Positions 18,257 through 27,806 of a stretch of 64,000 bases of DNA are shown here, one piece after another. The position numbers and the translations under genes are program-made. The first letter of the stretch is position 1. Every line of letters starts with the position of its first letter. The DNA is from an uncultured Exiguobacterium sp. (lineage in GTDB: Bacteria; Bacillota; Bacilli; Exiguobacteriales; Exiguobacteriaceae), in NCBI GenBank assembly GCA_913775715.1, contig CAJYMC010000007.1, positions 434,001 through 498,000 of the forward strand, written 5' to 3'. The notes below the pieces were generated by a model. That model was not told where the DNA came from. It saw only the letters and a program-made list of their open reading frames with translations, and did not search any database.

Positions 18257-18984
18257 GTAAAGTAGCACTCGTCACTGGCGCGTCACGCGGCATCGGAGCT
18301 GCCATCGCGAAGCGATTGGCAACAGATGGTTTCCGTGTCGTCGTCAACTATGCAGGAAGCACGGACAAGGCGGAAGCGGTCGTCCGTGAAATCAAGGAAG
18401 CAGGCGGAGAGGCACTCGCGATTCAAGCGAATGTCGCTGAAGCAGATGCTGTCAAACAGATGATCAAACAGACGATCGACACGTTCGGTCAACTGGATTG
18501 TGTCGTCAATAATGCCGGTATCACGCGTGATGGTTTGCTGATGCGCATGAAGGAAGCAGATTTCGATGCTGTCATCGATACGAACCTGAAAGGGGCGTTT
18601 CTCGTCACGCAAGCTGCGACACGTCCATTGTTAAAAACAAGCGGTCGTATCATCAACATCGCATCAGTCGTCGGTATTTCCGGAAATCCAGGGCAAGCGA
18701 ACTATGTCGCAGCGAAAGCGGGTCTGATCGGGCTGACGAAATCCGTCGCACGTGAACTCGCGAGTAAAGGCGTCACAGTCAATGCCATCTGTCCAGGCTT
18801 CATCGAGACGGACATGACGGACGAATTGACGGAAGAACAGCGGAACCTGTCACTCGGACAAATTCCGTTGAAACGCTTCGGTCAAACGGACGATATCGCT
18901 TCACTCGTCAGTTTCATCGCTTCAGATGAAGCGCGATACATCACAGGACAAACTCTTGCCGTCGATGGCGGCATGACGATGTAA
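18253..18984 (+). CDS. fabG: 3-oxoacyl-ACP reductase FabG
   Basis: NADPH-dependent reductase of the elongation cycle; a 243-residue short-chain dehydrogenase. Cofactor motif [21 protein letters not shown], catalytic serine in NIASVVG and YVAAKAG (Y-x3-K). It starts with TTG overlapping the fabD stop, with AAGCGGAGGG upstream as Shine-Dalgarno. Position in the FapR operon supports the fatty acid role over other SDR roles. Confidence 0.94.
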   Translation: MSKVALVTGASRGIGAAIAKRLATDGFRVVVNYAGSTDKAEAVVREIKEAGGEALAIQANVAEADAVKQMIKQTIDTFGQLDCVVNNAGITRDGLLMRMKEADFDAVIDTNLKGAFLVTQAATRPLLKTSGRIINIASVVGISGNPGQANYVAAKAGLIGLTKSVARELASKGVTVNAICPGFIETDMTDELTEEQRNLSLGQIPLKRFGQTDDIASLVSFIASDEARYITGQTLAVDGGMTM

Positions 18985-19003
18985 CACAACTAACGGTAGT
19001 ACT

Positions 19004-19032
19004 TTGCCAAATCGGCAATCATCTTATATACT
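19004..19032 (+). promoter_or_regulatory. acpP promoter
   Basis: -35 TTGCCA (19004-19009), 17 bases, -10 TATACT (19027-19032), 22 bases before the acpP start codon. An inverted repeat TTGCC-AAATC-GGCAA spans the -35. It would give acpP extra, FapR-independent transcription. Confidence 0.75.
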
Positions 19033-19054
19033 CAACTCATGGAGGGATTTCAAA

Positions 19055-19294
19055 ATGACAAAAGAACAAATCTTAGTAGACGTACAAGAAGCAATCGCAG
19101 AAAAATTAGGAAAAGAACAAAGTGAAATCACACTTGATAAATCGTTCAAAGACGACCTCGGTGCTGACTCTCTCGAAGTCATGGAACTCGTCATGGACTT
19201 AGAAGACAAGTTCGAAATCACGATCGAAGATGAGCAAGCAGAAAACTTGAAGACTGTCGGCGATGTCGTCAACTACATCGAAACACAAGTCTGA
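19055..19294 (+). CDS. acpP: Acyl carrier protein
   Basis: Carrier of growing acyl chains on a 4'-phosphopantetheine arm. A 79-residue acidic protein with the attachment motif DLGADSLE (Ser39). The ATG at 19055 follows GGAGGG; the open frame upstream (to 19004) covers the promoter and is not coding. It follows fabG by 70 bases with its own promoter and is followed by a hairpin. Confidence 0.97.
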   Translation: MTKEQILVDVQEAIAEKLGKEQSEITLDKSFKDDLGADSLEVMELVMDLEDKFEITIEDEQAENLKTVGDVVNYIETQV

Positions 19295-19301
19295 TCATTG
19301 A

Positions 19302-19336
19302 AGCTGACCCACCGCAATGTGCGGTGGGCTTTAGCT
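19302..19336 (+). terminator. acpP downstream hairpin
   Basis: CCCACCGC (19308-19315) pairs with GCGGTGGG (19321-19328) around AATGT, extended by AGCT repeats. The T-run is short, so termination is probably partial and rnc may be read through. Confidence 0.65.
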
Positions 19337-19350
19337 GTTTAGGAGGAACT

Positions 19351-20121
19351 ATGACGAATCAAAAAGGACGTCGTGTCCGAAAAGGACCCTATGTAAAACG
19401 ACGCAAGGATGCTCGGACGCTCGCTCAAATCGAGCAGAAATTCGAAGCGTTACAAGAGCGCCTGAATATCACGTTTTCTAATGTCGAACTATTAAAACAA
19501 GCCTTCACGCACTCTTCGTTCGTCAATGAACAACGCGAATCTGAAGGAGATAACGAACGCCTAGAATTTTTAGGGGACGCTGTCTTAGAGTTGACGGTGT
19601 CACGCTATCTATTCGAACACTACCCGGAACGTTCCGAGGGGGAATTAACGAAATTGCGAGCGGCAATCGTCTGTGAACCGTCACTCGTCCAATTTGCGAA
19701 TCACTATCAGTTTTCCGATATGATTCTGTTAGGTAAGGGGGAAGAACTGACCGGTGGTCGGAATCGTCCAGCCTTACTTGCGGATGTCTTCGAATCCTTT
19801 ATTGGCGCCTTGTATCTTGACCAAGGCATCGAAGCAGCCGAACGATTCCTCGCCGAAGCGGTTTTTCCGAAAGTGGCGACAGGCTTCTTCGAAGAACAGA
19901 CGGACTTCAAGAGTCAATTACAGGAAGCGATTCAACGTGTCGGCTTAGGTGTCATCGAGTATGAAATCATCGAGGAGCGCGGTCCGGCGCATAGTCGGGA
20001 ATTCATCTCGCGTGTCCAAGTCGCGGATGAACTCGAAGGAATTGGAACGGGACGTTCGAAAAAAGAGGCAGAACAACAGGCAGCAAAACAAGCCTTACTT
20101 GAATTAAAGAAACAGTTTTAA
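19351..20121 (+). CDS. rnc: Ribonuclease III
   Basis: Double-strand-specific endoribonuclease for rRNA and mRNA processing. 256 residues: a basic N-terminal extension of about 30 residues, catalytic domain with [14 protein letters not shown] and the second acidic site [14 protein letters not shown], and a C-terminal dsRNA-binding domain (about 185-256) ending [22 protein letters not shown] precedes the ATG at 19351 by 5 bases. It is followed by a symmetric terminator. Confidence 0.95.
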   Translation: MTNQKGRRVRKGPYVKRRKDARTLAQIEQKFEALQERLNITFSNVELLKQAFTHSSFVNEQRESEGDNERLEFLGDAVLELTVSRYLFEHYPERSEGELTKLRAAIVCEPSLVQFANHYQFSDMILLGKGEELTGGRNRPALLADVFESFIGALYLDQGIEAAERFLAEAVFPKVATGFFEEQTDFKSQLQEAIQRVGLGVIEYEIIEERGPAHSREFISRVQVADELEGIGTGRSKKEAEQQAAKQALLELKKQF

Positions 20122-20127
20122 GCAACA

Positions 20128-20171
20128 AAAGGCCGACCATCTCTCGAATACGTGAGAGATGATCGGCCTTT
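20128..20171. terminator. Bidirectional terminator between rnc and the DUF1128 gene
   Basis: An 18-bp near-perfect stem (20128-20145 with 20154-20171) flanked by A- and T-runs. It lies between two convergent genes and can serve both. Confidence 0.88.
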
Positions 20172-20191
20172 ATCGTGTGAAGTTCGCTTGA

Positions 20192-20392
20192 TTAGACAGT
20201 CTTGAGGGATTTCAGTTCGTCGACGATCGCGTCGACCTCTGCCAGTGATAATGAGTCGCGCATCATGACGAACTCATAAATCTCTTTTAAGTCCTCATTT
20301 TTTGAACCGTCGAACTGTTCTGCTTTAATGACCCCTTTATTGATGATGTTCAATTTATCTAAGATCGCTTCAATCATTTGTTCAATCGTCAT
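20192..20392 (-). CDS. DUF1128 family protein
   Basis: A 66-residue acidic, helical protein that resembles YfkK/DUF1128 of Bacilli, recognised from M-I-E-A-I-L-D-K-L-N, the A-E-Q-F-D segment and the C-terminal AEVDAIVDELKSL. Function is unknown in the family. The start at 20392 (MTIEQMI) has GAGGAGCG upstream; the frame is open 19 codons farther toward smc. It lies alone on the minus strand between rnc and smc. Confidence 0.8.
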   Translation of the reverse strand: MTIEQMIEAILDKLNIINKGVIKAEQFDGSKNEDLKEIYEFVMMRDSLSLAEVDAIVDELKSLKTV

Positions 20393-20518
20393 CGTGTTAT
20401 TCGCTCCTCTTCTTCTTGTTTCGCGTGATACTACCTTAAAACCTATCATGTTGCTCGCGTTTCGGCTATGGTAAACTGAAAGAAATTCAAAAGAAATTTA
20501 AACATACGGGTGATCAAG

Positions 20519-23500
20519 ATGTACTTAAAACGAATTGAAATCAATGGCTTCAAATCATTTGCCAGTCGAACTGAACTAGAATTCCTTCCGGGTGTCACGG
20601 CAGTCGTCGGACCGAACGGAAGTGGGAAATCAAATATATCGGACGCTGTCCGTTGGGTGCTCGGAGAACAATCGGCGAAGTCACTGCGTGGGGCGAAGAT
20701 GGAAGACGTCATTTTTGCCGGCAGTCTGTCTGAACACCGGAAACAATTTGCCGAGGTGACGCTCGTCTTAGACAACGAGTCGGGAACGGTTGCGTTGCCG
20801 TATCAGGAAATCAGCGTCACGCGGCGTGTCAGCCGCAACGGAGACAGCGATTATTTTTTAAATAAAAAACCATGTCGCCTGAAGGATGTTCTTGATCTGT
20901 TCATGGACACAGGCTTGTCGCGTGATGCTTTTGCGATCATCGGACAAGGGCGAGTTGAACAAGTCATCTCCGGTAAACCGGAAGAACGTCGTGCTGTCAT
21001 CGAGGAAGCAGCAGGCGTCTTGAAGTATCGTCATCGCAAGAAGCAAGCCGAGCGGAAATTAAGTGATACGGAAGCGAATCTATCGCGTGTCGATGATATT
21101 TTATATGAACTCGGCGGACGGATCGAGCCGTTACGTGAACAAGCGGCGCTCGCGAAAGAGTATCTCGTCGCTCGAGAACGGCATGATGTCCTCGAGCGTG
21201 GCATCTTGGCGCATGAAATCACGACGTATCAGACGGAGCTCGAAACATTGGCGCGTGACATCGCACAATGTGAAGAACGCCTTGCGTCTCAAAAGACGAC
21301 TTACGAAGAGACCGTCGTGTCCCGAGAGAATCAAGAATCGGCGCTTGAAGAAGAACGACAACAAGAAAACGCGTTGCAGGAGCAACTTCGACATGTCTCG
21401 ACGCGACTTGTTGAAATCCAAGGTGCCCTTAACCTAGCGAAAGAGCGTGAAAAACACGGGACCGAGACGAAAGAGCGACTCGAACAAGAGGTTGCCGTCG
21501 TCGAAGAACGCGTCAAAGAACTGGAACGCGAACTGACCGCTTTACAAGAACGCCAAGCAGAAGTCGATCAGCAAGCAAAGCGGATCACGGCTGAACGAGA
21601 ACGAGCCGATCAAGCGCTGACACAAACTGATCGTGATTTTGATAAGGAAGCTGAAGTATTACGTTCAGAAGCCTTTGAAGTGGCGAGCCGATTAGCTGCG
21701 ACGAATAATGCCTATAATCGAGCGAAGCAAGATCTCGTGCAGGCAGAAGAACAACAACGTTCATTTACGGCGGACAGCGGTACGAAACAATCGACGCGTC
21801 GTCAACTCGAGGAAGACGTCGCTCGACTAGAAGCGGATGTCGCTTCGATCCGGACGAAGTTGGACCAAGCAACAGAAGAAGAGACAACGGCACTTGCGGC
21901 ACGAAATGAACAACAACATGCGTTACGCCAAGTCGAACAGTCCGTTGCGGATTTAGAGCGACGTCGGCATAAGACGGAAGACCGAATTGAATTCCTGGAA
22001 TCCGTCAAAGCCGACTATAGCGGTTATTTCGGTGCCGTTAAGACGATTTTAAAACAACGAGATCAGCACCCAGGTATTTACGGAGCGGTCGCGGAGTTGA
22101 TTTCGGTTCCGGCGCGGTTTGAAGCGGCAATCGAGACAGCGCTTGGTGGGGCGATGCAAAACATCGTCGTTGATACCGATGCGACAGGACGTCGTCTGAT
22201 CCAGGAGCTTCGTCGATTAAATGCCGGTCGAGCGACGTTCATGCCGCTCGCCTCACTCCAAGCACGCGAAGTCAATCGTTCAGTACGAGAACAAGTCGGG
22301 GCGATGTCTGGGTTCGTTGGGATCGCAAGCGATCTCGTGACGACAGACGAGACGTTGACGAAATTAAAGATGAACTTGCTCGGTACGACACTCGTCGTCG
22401 AGTCACTTGAACAGGCGAACCACATCGCCCGTTCGACAGGACATCGCTATCGTCTCGTCACGCTCGAAGGAGATGTCGTCAACGTCGGCGGTACGATGAC
22501 CGGCGGAAGTCGGAAAAAAGGCACACCATTGTTCAGTCAATCGCGCGAACTTGACGAGTTAAAAGAGGGACTGACGCGTGGGCAAGCGGTCATTCGGGAG
22601 CAGATGCGCCGCTTGGAAGATCTGAGAGCGGCGATCCAGACTCTTGATGCTACTGCTCGGACACGGACAGAAACGATTCAAGCATTACAAGGGCAACTCG
22701 AACAATCGCGCGATACGTTAGCAGATGCGAAGCGTCATCTCGCTGTCATGACGTCTGAATTGTCGGTTGAAGATCGACAGATGGCACGTGTACTCGAACA
22801 AGAGAGGGAAGCACGTCGAATCATCGAGACGTCGGAAGTCGAGATTGTAAAATGGACGGAGCGTCAAACAGAGCTCAGACAAGCCTTAGATCGTCTCAAG
22901 GATGCGCAAGCCCGTGGTGCCGTCACGATGGACGAACTGAAGAAGGAACAAGCGGAAGCAGTTCTCGAAGAGCGGACGATTCAAATGAAAAAAGCGCAGC
23001 TTTCGCAAGAGATCGAACGCCTGACGGAACAGGTCAGTCACGCGAAGCTTGAACGTGGTCATAAACGCCGTGACTTGCGTCATGTCCTCGAAGGCTTCGA
23101 TGAAGCGAAAATCGATGCCTTGCACGCGGAACAGCGTGAACAGGAACAGGAACAACAACGGGTCGAGACCGAACTCGTCGCGATCGGGCAACGGATTCAA
23201 GTACAAGCAGAATCCCTGCGCTTGATTCGGATTCGCGAAGCGAAAACGAAGGACGATCAACAAACGACGAAACAGGCACTCGAGCAACTACGACTCTCGC
23301 AAGGGAAAACGAGCACGCGTCTTGAGACAAGACAAGAAATGCTGGAAGAGATGGGATTACTGCTCGAACTGATTGCACCTCTTGATCTATCGTATGAAGA
23401 GGCAAAAGAGGAGATTCATCTGCTCAAACGCCAACTCGAAGAAATCGGTATCGTCAACATCGGTGCGATTGAGGAATTCGCAGAGGTCGATGAACGGTTT

Positions 23501-24082
23501 ACGTTCCTATCCGCGCAACGGGATGATCTCGTCGCTGCTAAAACGGATCTCTATGGCGTCATCGAAGAGATGGACCGAGAAGTCATTCGGTTGTTCCGTC
23601 AAACGTATGAGGCTGTCCGAGAACACTTCCGGGAAACATTCCGAGAGTTATTCGGGGGCGGTGAAGCCGATCTAGTCCTTGTTGACCCGAGTGATCTGTT
23701 AACGAGCGGAATTGATATCGTTGCGAAACCGCCTGGTAAGAAGCTGCAGAATTTATCGCTCTTGTCCGGTGGAGAGCGTGCCTTGACAGCCATCGCCTTA
23801 TTATTTGCGATTCTAAAGACACGTCCTGTCCCGTTCTGTGTCCTCGATGAGGTCGAGGCAGCGCTTGACGAAGCGAACGTCGCACGATTCGGCGAGTTCG
23901 TCCATCAGCTAGCACGCGAGACACAGTTCGTCATCATCACCCATCGGAAAGGGACGATGGAGGCGGCAGATGTCCTTTATGGCGTCACGATGCAACAAAA
24001 CGGGATATCTGAAGTGTTATCCGTTAAACTAGAAGAGGCACGACGTACATTAAGTGAAGAACCAAAGGAGATTAAACGATGA
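20519..24082 (+). CDS. smc: Chromosome partition protein Smc
   Basis: ATPase of the Smc-ScpA-ScpB condensin that organises and segregates the chromosome. 1187 residues: Walker A GPNGSGKSN at 31-39, long coiled coils (about 165-490 and 670-1010), a hinge around 510-660 with GGAMQNIVV, and the C-terminal LSGGERAL signature and VLDEVEAALD Walker B. The ATG at 20519 aligns with the conserved M-Y-L-K-R-I start; a GTG nine bases earlier is less likely. ftsY follows with an ATGA overlap. Confidence 0.96.
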   Translation: MYLKRIEINGFKSFASRTELEFLPGVTAVVGPNGSGKSNISDAVRWVLGEQSAKSLRGAKMEDVIFAGSLSEHRKQFAEVTLVLDNESGTVALPYQEISVTRRVSRNGDSDYFLNKKPCRLKDVLDLFMDTGLSRDAFAIIGQGRVEQVISGKPEERRAVIEEAAGVLKYRHRKKQAERKLSDTEANLSRVDDILYELGGRIEPLREQAALAKEYLVARERHDVLERGILAHEITTYQTELETLARDIAQCEERLASQKTTYEETVVSRENQESALEEERQQENALQEQLRHVSTRLVEIQGALNLAKEREKHGTETKERLEQEVAVVEERVKELERELTALQERQAEVDQQAKRITAERERADQALTQTDRDFDKEAEVLRSEAFEVASRLAATNNAYNRAKQDLVQAEEQQRSFTADSGTKQSTRRQLEEDVARLEADVASIRTKLDQATEEETTALAARNEQQHALRQVEQSVADLERRRHKTEDRIEFLESVKADYSGYFGAVKTILKQRDQHPGIYGAVAELISVPARFEAAIETALGGAMQNIVVDTDATGRRLIQELRRLNAGRATFMPLASLQAREVNRSVREQVGAMSGFVGIASDLVTTDETLTKLKMNLLGTTLVVESLEQANHIARSTGHRYRLVTLEGDVVNVGGTMTGGSRKKGTPLFSQSRELDELKEGLTRGQAVIREQMRRLEDLRAAIQTLDATARTRTETIQALQGQLEQSRDTLADAKRHLAVMTSELSVEDRQMARVLEQEREARRIIETSEVEIVKWTERQTELRQALDRLKDAQARGAVTMDELKKEQAEAVLEERTIQMKKAQLSQEIERLTEQVSHAKLERGHKRRDLRHVLEGFDEAKIDALHAEQREQEQEQQRVETELVAIGQRIQVQAESLRLIRIREAKTKDDQQTTKQALEQLRLSQGKTSTRLETRQEMLEEMGLLLELIAPLDLSYEEAKEEIHLLKRQLEEIGIVNIGAIEEFAEVDERFTFLSAQRDDLVAAKTDLYGVIEEMDREVIRLFRQTYEAVREHFRETFRELFGGGEADLVLVDPSDLLTSGIDIVAKPPGKKLQNLSLLSGGERALTAIALLFAILKTRPVPFCVLDEVEAALDEANVARFGEFVHQLARETQFVIITHRKGTMEAADVLYGVTMQQNGISEVLSVKLEEARRTLSEEPKEIKR

Positions 24083-25083
24083 GTTTCTTTAAAAAACTGA
24101 AAGACCGCTTAACGACTTCGACGCAAGAAGTCACGACGAAATTCACGCAAGGACTGACGAAGACACGCGATGGGCTGGCAAGTGCCGTCAATGATCTCGT
24201 CTATCGTTTCCGCGAAGTCGATGAAGACTTTTTCGAAGAATTAGAGGAAGTGTTGATTCAAGCCGACGTCGGTGTGACGACGACAATGGATTTGGTCGAG
24301 GAACTAAAGACAGAAGTCAAACGACGTAACGTTAAGGATCCGAAAGAAGTCCGGGATGTCCTCGTTGAAGTCGTCGCGAAGATGTTAGTCGAAGAAGAAG
24401 AGACAGCCCTTGATCTTGATCATGAGCTGAACGTCATTCTCTTCGTTGGTGTCAACGGGGTCGGGAAGACGACGACGATCGGGAAACTTGCGAACCGCTT
24501 GAAACAAGAAGGCAAGAGCGTCATGTTAGCAGCGGGGGATACATTCCGTGCGGGTGCGATCGATCAACTGCAAGTCTGGGGCGAACGCTCCGGTGTACCG
24601 GTTATCCGTCAAGGCGAAGGATCGGATCCGGCTGCTGTCGTTTACGACGCTGTCCAAGCGGCGAAAGCACGTAAGGTCGATGTCCTAATATGTGATACGG
24701 CAGGACGTCTTCAAAATAAGGTTAACCTGATGAACGAACTTGAAAAGGTCAAACGCGTCATCGAACGTGAGATTCCAGGTGCACCCCATGAAGTGTTACT
24801 AGCGCTTGACGCGACGACAGGGCAAAACGCGATGGTGCAGGCAAAAGCCTTCAAACAAGCGACGAACGTCAGTGGAATCGTCTTGACGAAGCTTGATGGC
24901 ACGGCAAAAGGTGGAATCGTCCTTGCAATCAAGAACGAATTGAACCTCCCGGTCAAGTTCGTGGGTCTCGGTGAAAAGATTGATGATTTACAACCGTTTG
25001 ACGCAGAACAATTCGTGTATGGACTGTTTGGCGATGTCTTTGAAGAAAAAGAAAACGTCGAGACGGAAGAAAGCGCGGAATAA
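24079..25083 (+). CDS. ftsY: Signal recognition particle receptor FtsY
   Basis: SRP receptor GTPase that docks ribosome-SRP complexes at the membrane. 334 residues with a short N-terminal region, N helical domain and G domain: GVNGVGKTTT (G1), GDTFRAGAIDQL (G2), DTAGR (G3), TKLDGTAKGG (G4). The acidic A domain of enterobacteria is missing, as usual in Bacilli. Translationally coupled to smc. Confidence 0.95.
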   Translation: MSFFKKLKDRLTTSTQEVTTKFTQGLTKTRDGLASAVNDLVYRFREVDEDFFEELEEVLIQADVGVTTTMDLVEELKTEVKRRNVKDPKEVRDVLVEVVAKMLVEEEETALDLDHELNVILFVGVNGVGKTTTIGKLANRLKQEGKSVMLAAGDTFRAGAIDQLQVWGERSGVPVIRQGEGSDPAAVVYDAVQAAKARKVDVLICDTAGRLQNKVNLMNELEKVKRVIEREIPGAPHEVLLALDATTGQNAMVQAKAFKQATNVSGIVLTKLDGTAKGGIVLAIKNELNLPVKFVGLGEKIDDLQPFDAEQFVYGLFGDVFEEKENVETEESAE

Positions 25084-25109
25084 GCGGCGTTTCATGTAAA
25101 GAAAAAAAC

Positions 25110-25141
25110 TTGACAACACACTGTGGGGGCTGTACTATACT
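25110..25141 (+). promoter_or_regulatory. ylxM-ffh promoter
   Basis: TTGACA (25110-25115) preceded by a seven-A tract; -10 TACTAT (25133-25138, 17-base spacer) or TATACT (25136-25141, 20-base spacer). The transcript would begin about 40 bases before ylxM. Confidence 0.7.
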
Positions 25142-25182
25142 ATCTGTAAAGGAATTTCACTTAACATTGCGGAGGTGCTCGG

Positions 25183-25503
25183 ATGACACTTGATAAAACG
25201 AACCGGATGAATTATCTGATTGACTTTTATCAGGAGCTTTTGACGCCAAAACAACGGAATTACATGTCACTCTATTACTTAGATGACTTTTCCTTAGGTG
25301 AGATCGCCGATGAGTTTGAAGTCAGCCGACAAGCAGTCTACGACAACATAAAACGCACGGAAGCCATGCTCGAGCAGTATGAAGAACGACTATCGCTGTT
25401 TAAGAAACACGAACGGCGAAAGCAGTTACTCGATCAGCTGAAGCAATGCGACCTTCCGGGTGAAGCCCTAGTGATCATTGAGACATTGGAGCAATTAGAG
25501 TAG
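25183..25503 (+). CDS. ylxM: YlxM/UPF0122 helix-turn-helix protein
   Basis: A 106-residue protein resembling sigma-factor region 4, with a helix-turn-helix at about 33-60 ([23 protein letters not shown]). In streptococci YlxM modulates SRP assembly and Ffh GTPase activity. GGAGGTG precedes the ATG. It lies 12 bases before ffh, the conserved arrangement supporting a role with SRP. Confidence 0.92.
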   Translation: MTLDKTNRMNYLIDFYQELLTPKQRNYMSLYYLDDFSLGEIADEFEVSRQAVYDNIKRTEAMLEQYEERLSLFKKHERRKQLLDQLKQCDLPGEALVIIETLEQLE

Positions 25504-25515
25504 GAGGCATTCTTA

Positions 25516-26865
25516 ATGGCATTCGAAGGATTATCGGAACGGCTTCAAGCCAGTCTCGCTAAAATGCGAGGTAAAGGTAAGATTTCTGAAGCAGACGTCA
25601 AAGAGATGATGCGCGAAGTTCGCTTAGCGCTACTCGAAGCCGACGTCAACTTCAAGGTCGTCAAACAATTCGTAAATGATGTAAAGGAACGCGCTGTCGG
25701 ACAGGATGTCATGACGTCTTTGACGCCAGGGCAACAAGTCGTCAAGATCGTCCATGATGAATTGACGAATCTGATGGGTGCAGAAGTGTCACCGTTGACG
25801 CTTTCGAACCGTCCTCCGACCGTCATCATGATGACTGGTCTGCAAGGGGCAGGTAAAACAACGACAACGGGTAAACTTGCCAATCATTTACGTAAAAAAC
25901 ATAATCGTAGTCCTTTGCTTGTTGCGGCGGATATTTATCGTCCGGCAGCAATCAAACAATTAGAGACACTCGGAAAGCAATTGGAGTTACCGGTCTTCTC
26001 GATGGGAGATCAGGTTAGTCCGCAAGAAATCGTTACCGGTGCACTCGATTATGCAAAAGAGCATCATCACGATATCGTGTTGATCGATACGGCAGGTCGC
26101 TTACACGTCGATGAGGAACTGATGCAGGAACTCGTTGATGTCAAGGAGATCGCCAAACCGCATGAAATCTTCCTTGTCGTCGATTCGATGACGGGTCAGG
26201 ATGCCGTCAACGTCGCAGAGAGCTTCAACGAGAAGCTTGGCGTAACGGGAGTCGTTCTGACGAAGCTCGACGGAGATACGCGAGGTGGTGCAGCACTCTC
26301 CATCAAGGCAGTCACCGGAGCACCGATTAAGTTCGTCGGTCTTGGAGAGAAGCTCGATGCCATCGAACCATTCTATCCCGAGCGGATGGCGTCTCGGATT
26401 TTAGGCATGGGAGACATGCTGACACTGATTGAAAAAGCAGAGTCACAAATGGACGCTACGCGTGCCAAAGAGTTAGAAAGCAAAATGCGCGATGCATCGT
26501 TTACATTCGATGATTTCATCGAGCAGTTGCAGCAAGTGAAACAGATGGGTCCACTCGACGAATTGTTGGGAATGATCCCTGGGGCAGGTAAAGGCAAGAT
26601 GAAGGGGTTGAAAAACGCCCAAATCGATGAGAAGCAACTCGTGTATGTCGAAGCGATCATTCAATCGATGACGAAACGAGAGCGGACTGAACCTGAAATC
26701 TTGAATGCGAGTCGCCGGAAGCGGATTGCCCGCGGTAGCGGACGTAGTATCCAAGAAGTCAACCGTCTCATTAAACAGTTCGAAGACATGCGGAAAATGA
26801 TGAAACAATTTTCCGGACAGATGGGCAAAGGGAAAAAGAAAGGCTTTGGCCTTCCATTCTTTTAA
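25516..26865 (+). CDS. ffh: Signal recognition particle protein Ffh
   Basis: SRP54 GTPase that binds signal sequences and SRP RNA. 449 residues: N domain, G domain with GLQGAGKTTT, DTAGR and TKLDGDTRGG, and a methionine-rich M domain with the RNA-binding RRKRIARGSGRS and a C-terminal KKKG tail. AGGAGGC precedes the start. The scRNA gene is not in the window. Confidence 0.96.
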   Translation: MAFEGLSERLQASLAKMRGKGKISEADVKEMMREVRLALLEADVNFKVVKQFVNDVKERAVGQDVMTSLTPGQQVVKIVHDELTNLMGAEVSPLTLSNRPPTVIMMTGLQGAGKTTTTGKLANHLRKKHNRSPLLVAADIYRPAAIKQLETLGKQLELPVFSMGDQVSPQEIVTGALDYAKEHHHDIVLIDTAGRLHVDEELMQELVDVKEIAKPHEIFLVVDSMTGQDAVNVAESFNEKLGVTGVVLTKLDGDTRGGAALSIKAVTGAPIKFVGLGEKLDAIEPFYPERMASRILGMGDMLTLIEKAESQMDATRAKELESKMRDASFTFDDFIEQLQQVKQMGPLDELLGMIPGAGKGKMKGLKNAQIDEKQLVYVEAIIQSMTKRERTEPEILNASRRKRIARGSGRSIQEVNRLIKQFEDMRKMMKQFSGQMGKGKKKGFGLPFF

Positions 26866-26870
26866 AAGTC

Positions 26871-26899
26871 TTTTCTCTTTTGCTGTAACGTTGTATACT
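26871..26899 (+). promoter_or_regulatory. Candidate rpsP promoter
   Basis: -10 TATACT (26894-26899) in the context GTATACTAA with a T-rich -35 TTTTCT (26871-26876), 17-base spacer. The -35 is weak; the -10 context recurs upstream of lepB and rbgA. Confidence 0.5.
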
Positions 26900-26958
26900 A
26901 ATGAAGTTGTCAATTTGACTAAACGAAAAAATCATTTATTATTTGGAGGGACTTACGA

Positions 26959-27234
26959 ATGGCAGTTAAAATTCGTCTTAAGCGCATGGGCGCAAAAAAA
27001 TCACCTTTCTACCGTGTGGTAGTAGCAGACTCACGTGCACCACGTGATGGTCGTTTCATCGAGCAAATCGGATACTACAATCCAGTTGCTAAACCAGAAG
27101 CAGAAGTTAAAATCAACGAAGAGCTAGCTCTTAAATGGCTCTCTGAAGGTGCTAAACCTTCGGACACAGTTCGTAACCTCTTCTCACAAGCTGGTATCAT
27201 GGAGAAATTCCACAACGCGAAACTCGCGAAGTAA
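26959..27234 (+). CDS. rpsP: Ribosomal protein bS16
   Basis: A 91-residue basic protein of the small ribosomal subunit; it begins with the family signature [25 protein letters not shown] precedes the ATG. A strong terminator follows directly, separating it from rimM. In B. subtilis the KH protein gene khpA (ylqC) and ylqD come next; both are missing here. Confidence 0.97.
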   Translation: MAVKIRLKRMGAKKSPFYRVVVADSRAPRDGRFIEQIGYYNPVAKPEAEVKINEELALKWLSEGAKPSDTVRNLFSQAGIMEKFHNAKLAK

Positions 27235-27240
27235 GACGTT

Positions 27241-27273
27241 AGGAGGTGAGCGAAAGCTTACCTCCTTTTTTTA
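27241..27273 (+). terminator. rpsP terminator
   Basis: An 11-bp stem AGGAGGTGAGC / GCTTACCTCCT (one G-T pair) with a GAAA tetraloop and a T-run. The 5' arm contains AGGAGGTGA, a complete Shine-Dalgarno match, locked in the stem. Confidence 0.92.
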
Positions 27274-27296
27274 ATTCAAGAAAGGAAGTGAAACGA

Positions 27297-27806
27297 ATGG
27301 AATGGTTGGAAATTGCGAAAATCGCCAACACGCACGGTCTAAAAGGGGAATTGAAATTACTCGCAAGCACGGATTTTCCGGAAGAACGCTTTAAAGTCGG
27401 AAAAGAAGTCTTTCTCGGCTCTGAAGGGACGTATACACCAGTAACGATTAGTGGCTACCGGAAGCATAAACAATTCATCATGGTGACGTTCAAAGGGATG
27501 CATCATATCAATGACGTCGAGAAGTACAAAGGATTGAAACTTTATGTCCACGCAGAAGATTTGCAGGACTTAGACGAGCATGAATTTTACTATCATGAGA
27601 TCATCGGTTGTACGGTTTATGACGGTGAGACGAAAATCGGAGTCGTCTCCGACATTCTCGAAACGGGTGCAAATGACGTCTGGACGATCAAACGTGACGG
27701 AAAAAAAGACGTCCTGATTCCGTATATCGAACAAGTCGTCGCTTCCGTCGACGTCGAACAGAAACGCATTCAGATCACGCCGCTTCCAGGATTGATTGAA
27801 GAATGA
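27297..27806 (+). CDS. rimM: 16S rRNA processing protein RimM
   Basis: Assists maturation of the 30S head and binds ribosomal protein S19. 169 residues with an N-terminal RimM barrel ([15 protein letters not shown]) and a C-terminal PRC-barrel (about 95-169). AAAGGAAGTGA precedes the ATG at 27297; a longer reading would run through the rpsP terminator. It overlaps trmD (ATGA). Confidence 0.94.
   Translation: MEWLEIAKIANTHGLKGELKLLASTDFPEERFKVGKEVFLGSEGTYTPVTISGYRKHKQFIMVTFKGMHHINDVEKYKGLKLYVHAEDLQDLDEHEFYYHEIIGCTVYDGETKIGVVSDILETGANDVWTIKRDGKKDVLIPYIEQVVASVDVEQKRIQITPLPGLIEE

Noticed and set aside
18985..19003. FapR-like half site (GGTAGTACT) before acpP
   Set aside because: Only one half resembles the operator; no inverted partner.
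25084..25182. Small RNA gene between ftsY and ylxM
   Set aside because: The gap is explained by the promoter and leader of ylxM; no stable hairpin or terminator seen.
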